From Ascaphus truei (lineage: Eukaryota > Chordata > Amphibia > Anura > Ascaphidae): a DNA stretch of 64,000 nt. Of this stretch, positions 47,421-58,313 are shown piece by piece. A program made the translations under genes and the position numbers. The notes beneath the pieces are model-generated. The model saw nothing but the letters and a program-made list of their open reading frames with translations, had not been told where the DNA came from and did not search any database. Position 1 is the first letter of the stretch. Every line of letters starts with the position of its first letter. The stretch lies in assembly GCA_036426205.1 (NCBI GenBank), contig CM071586.1, positions 12,198,117 to 12,262,116 on the forward strand. The letters run 5' to 3'.

Positions 47421-47599
47421 AATTTAAATGAAATGGGAAATTATTTTTGGAAGGAAATAGAAAACTGGTATTAAAACTGCGTTATCCTGTTGAAATGTCA
47501 AAGCCTGGAGATCACCCACTCTTCTCGATGATGTGATTGTCTTCCTGGTAAGTAGGGGGAATTTACAGAGACAGTAGGGAGGGTGTTCTGTTAAGTGCA

Positions 47600-48240
47600 T
47601 CAGCAAGGGGTTGAGGTCAATGAATAAGATGTATAGAATCAGCCATGGAGAAACCCATATGGTTTGTTAAAGAGGTTTGTTTTAAGATTGGTCTTAATGG
47701 TGGAGAGCTAGGGGCCAGTCGGACATTTAGGGGAAGGACATTCCAGAGGCGTGGGTCAGTGAGGGAGAGAGAGGTTTTATATGGGAGATGACTTTAGATG
47801 CAAAAGGGACAGACAGAAAACGTCCTTGAGCAGAACGCAAGAGTTGGACATGTGCATAATTAGATATTAGTACTGAGAGGTAAGGAGGGTCAGAGGAGTG
47901 AATTGCCTTAAAAGAGAGAAGCGACATATTGTAAGTTATACAGGATAGAATAGGAAGCTTGGAGAGGGATTTTGGCAGGAGAGTCACTGAAACTAATTTA
48001 GGAGAGAGTGAAATGATTCTAGCAGCATTTAAGGTAGATTGTAGGGGAGACAGGTGAGAGCCGGGAAGGCTGGACAGTAGAAGGTTACAATAGATGAGAT
48101 GGGAGAGGATAAGGGCCTGCATTCGAGTTTTAGCAGTAGAGCAACAGAGGAAAGGGTGTATCTTGGCAAATGGAGGAAAAAAACAAGAGTCGGGAAGATG
48201 TCTGATGCTAAATTCCTCTCTAGTAGTGCAGATAATGCCG
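47600..48240 (-). pseudogene. L2-like LINE reverse transcriptase C-terminal fragment
   Basis: Minus-strand ILSHLIYCNLLLSSLPGSHL, LQSTLNAARIISL, SLLSFKAIHSSDPPYLSVLI match the end of L2/CR1-type RTs (the LDYCN, LQ..QNAAARL and YKALH..APPYLS boxes). The frame continues weakly to about 47600. 5'-truncated. Confidence 0.82.
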
Positions 48241-48249
48241 AAACCTGGC

Positions 48250-50145
48250 CCTTTAAGTAACGTAGACGGAAACCCTTGTCAAAACCATCTAGCAAAAATT
48301 CTATCAATGACTAAAAAGAGAGATCAGAAAAATCTTGATTTTTCTTCTGATACCAACCTTGAAGTCAACGGTATATTAATGAGATTGAGGTGTTCCTGGC
48401 TGGCATAAGTGTTGCAATTGCCTTATCTGAACATCCCTTCTTTTTCAGTATGTGCCACCTATTCTCCATGTCCCCTGAAAGACTGGGAGATGCCATGTGG
48501 GATCTTTTGCCATTTTCACCAGATGGGCAAACCATGTTCTTCTTGTCTTATTCGAGTGATCATATGAAAACCTTGAGCAGAAGCAGTCAACTTTTTTGTT
48601 TTTGAGATAGACCTCATGGAGCCTTCTCTGGGGCTGACCCTGTGGATACATCAGCTGGTAAAATATCCCAACATCTAATTCCCATTCATCTGGACGAATT
48701 CTTGTTCGGCTCAAAAAGTCAGCTGCAGCATTTTCTTTTGCATCTGGGAATATGAATCGCTGTGATGTTGTTCGTGTGGTCATCCTAAGACATGATGTGA
48801 GTCTCCCGCTTCTGGTTCCTTCTTCTTTTGCAATGTATTTTACCATGGCAATATTGTCAGATTCTACTCTTATATTATTGTCTTTAATACAAGTGTGACA
48901 TTTTTTGATCATGTTCTTCACTGCGCGCATTTTTAGCATGTTTGCTGGAATCTCTTTGTAGGACCTTGGCCAACTTCCTTGTGCCAACCATCTTCCCATC
49001 TGCACTCCCTATCCAGAACTGATTGTTGGTTATTGTTATTCAATCACCTTCCTAGAGAGATCATGCATTTTTTAGATTTTGTGGGATTTCCCACCATCTT
49101 AGATCTAGTCCTGTTCTGGAATATATGTAAATAGTTTGCTCTAGATATTTTGGAGCTGTGTTCCATTGATGGTTTCATATAGAATCTTGCCCATCACCCA
49201 TGATATTCCAGGATTGTGATTACTGTGTGTGTGTTTGACAGTAACACCTTTTGTCTTGAGGTGTTAACAATAATTCTTCCTGTTCATCCAGTCATTGATA
49301 TATCTGGATAGCCCTCTATCTCAACTCAACCACAAATGGAACTACTACTTTGATAAAGGTGCTAATCCAAAAGGGATGGCAGTGTATATATAATGCCTCC
49401 CCCTGACTGGAATTATGAAGAATCTTTGATGGCTCTGTTTGATGGGTATGTTCAGATATGCATCCTTCAGGTCTATTGACACCAGCCAGTTCTTTGGCTT
49501 TGCTTTGTGAATAATTGTGTTTAATGATACCATCTTGAATTTTCTTAGTTGGAGGAAAGTATTGAACCTCCTGAGATCCAGTACTGCTCTGAATTCTCCA
49601 TGTACTTTTCTGACCAGAAATATTCTGGAGTAATCCTGTTCTTTTTTGAGAATGAGGGACTTCCCTTATCACTCGATTCAGTGTTAGGTTCATTAGGATA
49701 CGTTCTAATTCTTCGATTTCTATGCGCCATGTACTGCTGGAAATCAAAAATTATCTTCCTCTTGTTTCTGAGTGAACTCCAGATGGTAACCGTATTGGAT
49801 GACTTAAAGAACCCACCTGTCTCTTACAGATTGAGCCCATACAACTGTGACATGCACGTGCCTTCCTCCCAGACTGAATTGCATGGCCCTGCTTATTTAA
49901 TGTAAAATGTTCCCTTCCGACGGATCGTCTCCATGCTGATTTGCCATAAGAAAGGTTTCCCAAAACGAGGGACCTTGGCATGCATGTAACACATTCTGTG
50001 GATTATAAAAACACTTCGCTGTTCTCTCCTGCGGCAGGAAAACAGTTCCCACTAACAATGAATATCGCATTCCGTTTTTGGCTGATAGATATATTCTCCT
50101 TTCAACAGCAGAGAACATAGATTGTTCTTTGTGATGGAGCCTGCC
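48250..50145 (-). pseudogene. DIRS-type retrotransposon, RT and RNase H portion
   Basis: Right to left: RT with WLVSIDLKDAYLNIPI and IYTAIPFGLA (49345-49533), then RNase H with VESDNIAMVKYIAKEEGTRS and DAKENAAADFLSRTRIRPDEW, then VDCFCSRF (48445-49005). IDLKDAYLH, GTRS and N.AADxLSR are hallmarks of DIRS1-like elements. Multiple frameshifts. No tyrosine recombinase identified. The element continues at 53577 beyond an insertion. Confidence 0.85.
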
Positions 50146-50198
50146 ACCCAATGTCTCAGGGGAAAAGGAAGAAAGCGCAAAACCCTCATAGTGTAGTA

Positions 50199-51713
50199 CA
50201 GGCCTGCCCAACTCGTAAAGTGAGAAGGGCCGAACTGCTCCAAGGAAAAAAAATTTGGGCCGCACGGGTTAAATCATCATCATCATCTCTCCTCCAGCAC
50301 CTCTCATCATCATCATCCTCATATCTCCCCCAGAACCCCTCACTATCAATCTTTACGATACTCCCCATCTATCTCTCATACCCCCATCTCTCCCCCTCAC
50401 CCACACAATACCCCCCTCCACATCAAACACACAATACCCCCCTCCACATCAAACACACAATACCCCCTTCCACACCCCCCAGCCCATTCCATGTCAGCAT
50501 CCCCCCCCACAAGTCAGCATCCCCCCCATGTCTTCCCTCAATATGACACTCTCTCCCTCCCCTTAATGACACCTCTCTCCCTCTTTCTTCCCCTCAATAT
50601 GACACTCTCCCTCTCCCCTCAATATGACACACTCTCCCTCCCTCAATATGACTCTCCCCTCCCTCAATAGGAAACTCTCTCCCCCCCCTCATAATGACAC
50701 TCCCCCCTCCCCTCAATATGACACCCTCCCCTCCCTCAATATGACACTCTTCCCCCTCCCTCCAATATGACACTTTTCCCCTTCCCTCAATATGACATCT
50801 CTCCCCCCCCGCAAACTCACATAACACCTCCCCCTCGCAACTCACATCTCTCACCCTCCCTCTGAACAATCACATCATCTCTCCCCCCCCTGCACCTCAC
50901 ACACTCTCTCCCCCCCCTGCACCTTAATACCTCTCTCCCCCCCTGCACCTCACATCACTCTCCCCCCACCTGCACCTCACATCACTTCCCCCCCTGCCCC
51001 TCACATGTCAGCAGCCCAGACCCCCCCTCACATGTCAGCAGCCACCCCCTCACATGTCAGCAGCCCACCCCCCCTCACATGTCAGCAGCCCACCCCCCCT
51101 CACATGTCAGCAGCCCCACCCCTCATGTCAGCAGCCCACCCCCCCTCACAATGTCAGCAGCCACCCCCCCCCATGTCAGAAGCCCCACCCCCCTCACAAT
51201 GTCAGCAGCCCACCCCCACACAGCCGTTTTTCAAACACCCCCAACCAGCCTGTTTTTCACACCCACCACCACCAGCCTGTTTCTTCTACATCACACACAC
51301 ACAACACCCACACACCACACACCACCACACTCTCTTAGATCAGCTCAGCACATCCTCTCTCCCCGGTACTAAGCCCCGCCCACGGCATGCTCTGACCTCC
51401 CCGGCAGCCTGCTATTGAAGAAAAAAAAACACACATCCTCCTCATGCTGCTGCCCCCGTGCACCGCAAAACCTGGGGGCTGGGAGGGAGAGGGCGGGGAG
51501 GGGGGGGCAGGGAGGGAAGGGGCGGGGAGGGAGGGGCGGGGAGGGAGGGGCGGAGAGGGAGGGGGCTGGGAGGGAGAAAGAGGGAGGAGGGATGAATCGC
51601 CGCCATTTTTTCAAACTTTTTTTTCTTTTAATTTATTTAATTAACTGGCGCCCGGCCAGAGTCATCGCGGGCCGCACAGAGAGGGCAGTCGGGCTGCATC
51701 TTGTGCAGGCCTG
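50199..51713. mobile_element. Non-autonomous hAT element (1,515 bp) with CT-rich minisatellites
   Basis: Ends CAGGCCTGCCCAA and inverted CAGGCCTGCACAA, flanked by the perfect 8-bp duplication gtgtagta (50191-50198, 51714-51721), diagnostic of hAT insertion. The interior has catcatcat runs, ctccctcaatatgacac units (50510-50800) and catgtcagcagcccac units (51004-51220). Peptides from it are artefacts. Confidence 0.9.
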
Positions 51714-52137
51714 GTGTAGTATGTAAAAATAGAATTTATGTATGAAAGGTAAAATATGCACGTACAGAATAGAAATACTATATATAGGCATGTACTGTAC
51801 AGTAGGTATAAAACCTAGTAATGGATAAGGCGCTCCCACGACTGCTGCACAGGATCCACAGAAGGCACCACGTCTTCCTTCACCGGCTACGATATGACCA
51901 CGGATGTCTAAGTTGTTCACCCTCACATCTCTGCTCCTCCAAGAAACGGGATAGCCAGAGTTGGTGGAGTGAGTAGAAGAATATCATTCGAGATTCGCTT
52001 TCTCCAGCAGTTACAGCTCTTGGGTACTGCGCGTCTCAACCTCCAATCAGCACAACAGAAAGAGGGAACTCCACGCGTCGAGAGGCGTAACCACAGAGTG
52101 ATGTGTACCGCGTCACAAACTCCAACCAATCACAGCA

Positions 52138-52176
52138 TCTCTGAAGATGTGACCTTGCGTCATGAAACGCGTTGGA
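52138..52176 (+). ncRNA. Hammerhead-ribozyme-like motif in the DIRS-embedded hairpin element
   Basis: TCT, CTGAAGA, stem II GTGAC/GTCAT with loop CTTGC, GAAA, CGCG, TT, GGA. The cleavage dinucleotide TT fits the UH rule, though TA is usual in the other copies. Confidence 0.6.
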
Positions 52177-52669
52177 GTTTTTATTTTGATCCAATAAATT
52201 TATTGGATTTATTAAGCTCAGTTGAGCTTTTTCTGGACTTTTATTTCAACATTAGACGCTTCTGCTAGATGCTGTTTGATCGCATACGATTACGATGCCT
52301 GGGCGCTGAGACACGCGCTGTTTCCCTCGGGACCAGAGCTGTGATGTTGGTTGGAGTTTGTGACACGGTACACGTCATTCTGTTGTTCCGCCTGTCGATG
52401 CATGGAGTTCCCACTCTCTGCTGTGCTGATTGGAGGTTGAGACGCGCAGTACCCAAGAGCTGTAACTGCTGGAGAAAGCGGATCTCGATTGATATTCTTC
52501 TACTCTCTCACCAACTCTGGCTATCCCGTTCCTTGGAAGAGCAGAGATGTGAGGGTGAACAATTTCAGCATTTGTGACCATATCGTAGCCTGTGAAGGAA
52601 GACGTGGTGCCTTCTGTGGATCCTGTGCAACAGTCGTGGGAGCGCCTTATCCATTACTGGTTTTTCTAC

Positions 52670-53171
52670 TGTGACAAAAGTACCCTTTTGCCATGACCTT
52701 TCATCCAGGGCTCACCACTCACCACTTCCAGGTAGCGGAGACAGTCTTCTGACACAGAGGTGAAAATAAAGCTTTGGCCTGTTTATTTTGCCATTAAGAT
52801 GTTACAGCAGATAACATGAATAAATCAAAACAAACAAAAGTCCTTGCTCCACTGAGCACAAAACACTGCTCTCTTAGTACAAGCTTCTCTAAAAACAAAT
52901 TGGTCAGCTCACAGGCAGGCTTTAACAGCTGCTCTTCTTCATTAGCAGTTGCAGCTGTGTGAGACCAGGGAGAGCTAGAATCTCCAAAACATGGAGTGGA
53001 GCACTGGTCCACCCTACTCTCCAAGTGCTCTGCACCAGGGACCCAATAGGAGGCGAAAAAAATCCAAAATTGCACACTGCACCTCCCTGGGGCTTAATTT
53101 TGGCAGAAACCCTGCAATATTTGAGGGGCAACATATACACTTTCCACTACCATCCCCTTATATCTGTCACA
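52670..53171. repeat. Possible solo LTR (502 bp)
   Basis: TGTGAC...GTCACA termini. It interrupts the otherwise mirrored arm of the hairpin element. The flanking 5-mers tctac and atacc do not match well, so the call is tentative. Contains aataaa. Confidence 0.5.
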
Positions 53172-53576
53172 ATACCTACATGCCTATATAGTTTTTCTAT
53201 TCTGCACGTGCATATTTTACCTTCCATATGCAAATTCTATTTTTACATACTACACTATGAGGGTCTTGCACTTTCTTCTTTTTCTCTTTATCTAGCTGGC
53301 GTTATCTTGACCTCAGCCTTTCCAGTAAACCTGCAGACCCTCTACTTGTAAAGAGATGTTTATTATTATATATATTTGCACTGTGGTGTTATTTGTCTAG
53401 GTCACATACACAGTATTTTACTCACTAATATATGTTAAACTTCAGCTGCTTATCTGTGGTTTCATATAGTTTTTACATTTTTGCAGTATAGGTCTAGTAT
53501 GACCATTTAATTATAATTAATTTTTACACATTTTTGATGTGGTTGGACATATTTTTCTATATACCCAATGTCTCAG

Positions 53577-54330
53577 CCACAATGGTGCCCTTCTCACTGC
53601 CATTGAAAGGGCCATGAATCTTGCTGATCTGTTGTCAACTTAATTTCTCTGAGAGCACTCAGGATCAATCCTCTCATTGTATCCTGCTTGAGTGTTTCTT
53701 CCATGTAAGCTGCTCCGATGTGCATGGCTCTGGATAGGGATGTTATTGCTACTGTTGGTTTGCATACTGAAAAATACTTTCCTATGACACACTCCATTTT
53801 TCAGTCCATATCGTCTTTGAAGGATACAGCTCCTTGACATGCAACTTCATTTTTCTAGCAATCCTTGTGATTGCAGCGTAAACTTTAGGAGGCCTTCCCA
53901 AAAACCTGACCAATTTTTCTCAATAGAAATCATCCCAGCAAATCTTTTAAGAGCAAGCAATTTCTTGTCTGGCTTTGTTCACTCAGCCTCCATCACCCCC
54001 TTTATAACCTTGTGCAGGGGAAAATATCTCATCTTCCTTTGTGAGCCCATGAATAATTTCTTCATGCGTTATTCTTCTGTGTCTTGTAACTCCAGTATTT
54101 ACCTCATTGCCTTAATTAAGGGGTCTACAAGGTCTAAATTAAAATCCAAATCTTCATCTAACCCCACCTGTTTGAATGAATCCCAATATTTGCCCCCGAA
54201 TGTTGCTGAAATACATCTGACCCCTCTGAAAAAGAGTCTTCTTGTCTAGACTTGTTTGAAACTGTGACCTTTTGGGAGACTGCTTGCTTGCATGCTCAAT
54301 CGGCACTCTTTTCATGTTTTTTTAAGTTCC
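53577..54330 (-). pseudogene. DIRS-type gag-like portion, separated from its RT by an insertion
   Basis: The minus strand contains DEDLDFNLDLVDPLIKAM (around 54110-54170), of the type found near the start of amphibian DIRS gag, and decayed sequence down to 53590. Rejoining across the 14-bp duplication puts it directly upstream of 50145. Confidence 0.6.
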
Positions 54331-54369
54331 TCCGCATACCACAAGCATAATAGAGGAATTCTGTCACTG

Positions 54370-54833
54370 TCGCTCCTATGACGTCATCGCACATGCCGCT
54401 TGTAGACATGGTGACCACTTCCGATCCTCAGCACTCACGTGGGATGCCATTACCAGCCCTATAAGGCTTACCCTGGCCTTGTGTTTCACTGATTGTGTTC
54501 CAGAACACAGACACCTGCAGGTGCTTCAGGGGGGAGAGGCTGATGACTCCTGAATTGAACTGCACGGTGAGTCCTCTTTCAAAATAACAAAATCTACTGC
54601 TACGCTGTAGGAAAGAGAAAATACTGTTCTTGCATGTAAGGTGAGGGCCTTATATACAGTACTAGTACCTACAGAAGAGTTTTCTGTCCAACAGCAGTTA
54701 CAGGTGAGGAGCTATCAAATTTGGTACCCACTGCCATGTGTAAAACAGTAAAACACATTAAGTAGAATATCTATTAAATATGAGAAATTCAATGAAATAA
54801 GAAAATGTCATTGGTATTGAATGATTTGAGCAG
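54370..54833 (+). other. Intron block conserved between arms
   Basis: Mirror of about 9890-10400. No gene supported. Confidence 0.65.
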
Positions 54834-54911
54834 GTGAAGTTAAAGATGAGATTGTACCAAGGTCTGAGCAAATAGCTCAGGAGATGGAAAGCCTTGAAGG
54901 TACCAGCACAG
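54834..54911 (+). CDS. Short acidic linker exon, right gene
   Basis: 78 bp, phase 1-1, acceptor GAGCAG and donor GTGAGT. EVKDEIVPRSEQ to MESLEGTST. Ten codons shorter than the left copy, in frame. Confidence 0.85.
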
Positions 54912-55169
54912 GTGAGTAAAACACATGTGAAGAGAGGAGATCAGTGCCCATATTTCCCTTATGTGCAGAGAAAAATGATTATAATTCAAATTTTTGTGTA
55001 GGATTGTACTCAAGGAAATTATGTCGTGCATCAGTATTAAAAGTAATTAGGAAAAATTCCTTAGGATTCCTTATTTTAACCTTTAGATTACTTTAATAAT
55101 GTACCTGCTATGGCCGAGGACCTGTTATGCCATACTTTAGGTCCTCGTGTCATTCCAGGTAAATCATCT

Positions 55170-55440
55170 TTACGAAAGATAGGGAGAAGGAGTGGCTCAG
55201 TGAGTAAAGACACTGACTGACACTGAGATTGCTGCAGGGGAGCCTGGTTCAATTCCCGGTGTCTGCTCCTTGTGACCTTGGGCAAGTCACTTTATCTCCC
55301 TGTGCCTCAGGCACCAAAAATATAGATTGTAAGCTCTATGGGGCAGGGACCTGTGCCTGAAAAATGTCTCTGTAAAGCGCTGCATACAATTAGCAGCGCT
55401 ATACAAGAACATGCTGCTATTATTATTATTATTATTATCC
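55170..55440 (+). mobile_element. tRNA-derived SINE with L2-like tail
   Basis: An A-box-like tggctcagtgagtaaag and B-box-like ggttcaattcc, spaced as in a tRNA promoter, then a tail (gggcaagtcact, gctctatggggcaggga, aaagcgctgc) and (ATT)n. The left arm (about 995-1005) has the empty site. It is not a functional tRNA gene: no cloverleaf. Confidence 0.85.
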
Positions 55441-55857
55441 TTAATATGCTAGTTTTCTCTGGGTTGATCAGAGCCCCCTCTGCTTCTGTTTGTCACTCTG
55501 GTTGAGATCCCCGGACATGTGATTGCTACCAATGGGGAGCGGCACACCGGGAAGTCCAGAGGCCCATCTTTAGGAGCATCGCCTTTACCTTACAGGGTGG
55601 TGATATTATTTAGAAGCATGGAGAGGAGTCTTTTTTTTCTATTTCTTTGTTTCCATATTCAAGTTCTGAATTGTCTTTGTAATGATTACATGTAGAGAGA
55701 GGACAGCCAATACATAGAGTGGCATAGAACATATAACCAAACTCGAAAGTGTTGCAACCAAAAAGCCAACACCCCTCATTGTCAAATGATGCTCATAGTG
55801 AATGCAATGTTAGATTATATTGTTATGATACACTCAATGTGCATTTCCTTCCAACAG

Positions 55858-56870
55858 ATGGATCCACGAGCAAGATCCACACTGCAGCGCGTTCAACAGA
55901 TAGGACAATGGAAAATATCAATTTCCCCTCAGAGGGGAAGTGTTATAAATGCAATGAATGTGGGAAACACTTTGCTAACAAATCTCATCTTATTGTACAT
56001 CAGAAAACACACACAGGAGAGAAGCCTCATAAATGCAATGAATGTGGGAAACAGTTCACTTTAAAATCTAGTCTTACTGCACATCAGATAACACACACAG
56101 GAGAGAAGCTTCATAAATGCAAGGAATGTGGGAAGCACTTCAAACGCACAGCTCATCTTGTTAGACATCAGAAAACACACACAGGAGCGAAGCCTCATAA
56201 ATGTAAAGAATGTGAGAAACAGTTCAAGCGCAAATCTCATCTTGTTAAACATCAGAGAATACACACAGGAGTGAAGCTTCATAAATGCAAGGAATGTGGG
56301 AAACAGTTTACGTCCAAATCTAATCTTCTTGACCATCAGAGTGTGCACACAGGAGAGAAGCTTCATAATTGCAATGAATGTGGGAAACCGTTTGCTTACA
56401 AATCCAGTCTTTTTGAACATCAGAGAAAGCACAACGGAGAGAAGTCTCACAAATGCAAGGAATGTGGGAAACACTTCACTCGCAAATCTCATCTTGTTGC
56501 ACATCTGAGAGCACACAGAGGAGAGAAGCCTTATAAATGCAATGAATGTGGGAAACCGTTCACTTTAAAATCTAGACTTACTGCACATCAGAAAACACAC
56601 ACAGGAGAGAAGCCTCATAAATGCAATGATTGTGGGAAACCGTTTGCTTACAAATCCAGTCTTCTTGAACATCAGAAAAAGCACACAGTTGAGAAGTCTC
56701 ATAAATGCAAGGAATGTGGGAAGCACTTCAAACGCACATCTCATCTTGTTAGACATCAGAAAACACACACAGGAGCGAAGCCTCATAAATGCAATGAATG
56801 TGGGAAACTGTTTACTTTCAAATCTAATCTTGTTGTACATCAGAAAACACACAGGAGAGAAGCCTCATAA
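55858..56870 (+). CDS. C2H2 zinc-finger exon, right gene, prematurely terminated
   Basis: Acceptor CAACAG at 55852-55857, phase 1. After the leader (DRTMENINF) come eleven in-frame C2H2 fingers with [12 protein letters not shown] linkers. Finger 4 has CEKQ in place of CGKQ. In the linker after finger 11 a CA dinucleotide is missing from the ACACACACAGG run, so the frame turns to RREAS and stops at 56870. The fingers beyond are out of frame. With upstream exons it forms KRAB-spacer-fingers, a candidate sequence-specific repressor with a shortened array. Confidence 0.92.
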
Positions 56871-57066
56871 TTGCAATGCAAGTGGGAAACCGTTTGCTTA
56901 CAAATCCAGTCTTCTTGAACATCAGAAAATGCACACAGGAGAGAAGCCTCATAAATGCAAGGAATGTGGGAAACACTTCGCTTTCAAATGTAGTGTTATT
57001 GTACATCAGAAAACAGACACGAGAGAGTGTGTAATGACTGTGGCAAACGGTTTACTCACAAATATA
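56871..57066 (+). pseudogene. Zinc-finger array remnant downstream of the frameshift
   Basis: Three further fingers are readable in the shifted frame: CNASGKPFAYKSSLLEH (second Cys replaced by Ser), [21 protein letters not shown] (last His replaced by Asp) and CNDCGKRFTHK, which is cut by the Tc1 insertion. Confidence 0.85.
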
Positions 57067-57317
57067 CAATTGTGTGAAAAAGAAAGTACACCCTCTCTTT
57101 GAATTCTAGGGTTTTACATATCAGGACATAATAACAATCATCTGTTACTTAGCAGGTCTAAAAATTGGGTAAATACAACCTCAGATGAACAAGAACACAT
57201 GACATATTACACCTTGTCATGATTTATTTAACAAAAATAAAGCCGAAATGGAGAAGCCATGTGTGAAAAACTAAGTACACCCTTACTGCTTCCATAGGAA
57301 TTAAGATGCTAAGTATT

Positions 57318-57924
57318 GACAAAAACAAACAAAAATGCCCAAAGCTACTTCCAATGTGACAAAAATACACAGTTCAATACCTATATATTCCCTTGAAAAG
57401 GGGTAATTTAGTTTAACCCTTTGGCCAAAGCATTGTAAGCCTGCGAGCCACATCAAGGCAGACCCTGTTCGCAGGTCCTAACACTCCCTGGGTTTAAATT
57501 CTTGTAAACCTGTATAATTACAGCAAGAATTATCTAAATTGGATCTGTCATAACCTGGCAAAATGAAACTCACCTGCCAACGTGGAAAGTGGGGAGGGGC
57601 AAGCTTAAATATTGGGGGGGAGGGGCCACCACCCTCCCAAAAGCAGCTGAGACCAGCTGCACATAGTTAATATACACACAAATACCCAACAAGCTCTGAG
57701 AAACCCTAACCATTCCAAATAATATATATATGCAGTGTTCGACAAACCTATACATTTGTCGACCACTGTATATATGTATACAGGTGTCAAAAGGAGTGCT
57801 AGTGGGCGTGGCTAAATGTATACAACAACAAAAATGCTTAAAGCTACTTCCAATGTGACAACAATACACAGTGCAATACCTATATATTCTCTTGTATACA
57901 TTTAGCCACGCCCACTAGCACTCC

Positions 57925-57971
<47 letters not shown>

Positions 57972-58313
57972 ATGACCTAGGCGCAAATATGCAGGGAGAG
58001 AATAAAAGAGGAAAACATCATAGGGCAGTATATCTGAGCAATTCAGATGTAAGATGTTAAGATATGCACTTACAATTAATTCAGCAAAAATCAGCCTTTA
58101 ATCCTCAATGGGACTCAGGAACCCTGCTTCCAGCGATGATCTTTGATTTCTCTGTGCTTTTTGTGTCCTCTGGATTTATTCTCCACACGATGCTCCAGAC
58201 AGCTATTTCAACACCAACATCCGTCTGCTGCCAGATGATACCTTGCAAGGGATTGATCTCACAAAGGAAGGGGGGAGGGAATAAGGGAAGAACGAAAATA
58301 GTATAAAACAGGC
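57318..58313. repeat. Repeat block inside Tc1 C
   Basis: Contains a relative of the 1100-1420 repeat (57320-57580), a small hairpin (57796-57825 against 57893-57927, gtgctagtgggcgtggctaaatg) and a (CA)n run (57928-57968). No gene. Confidence 0.6.

Larger units (their letters stand above)
50160..53562. mobile_element. Hairpin element in the DIRS copy, with 14-bp target duplication
   Basis: acccaatgtctcag flanks it perfectly (50146-50159, 53563-53576). Two nested inverted-repeat pairs: outer 50165-50198 plus 51722-51800 against about 53180-53285; inner about 51820-52140 against 52330-52660. The inner loop carries a hammerhead-like motif. A hAT element (50199-51713) and a solo-LTR-like sequence (52670-53171) were inserted later. 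The stretch 53290-53562 is AT-rich and non-coding. Confidence 0.78.

Noticed and set aside
55180..55270. tRNA gene
   Set aside because: A- and B-box-like sequences are present but there is no cloverleaf, and the L2-like tail with (ATT)n marks a SINE.
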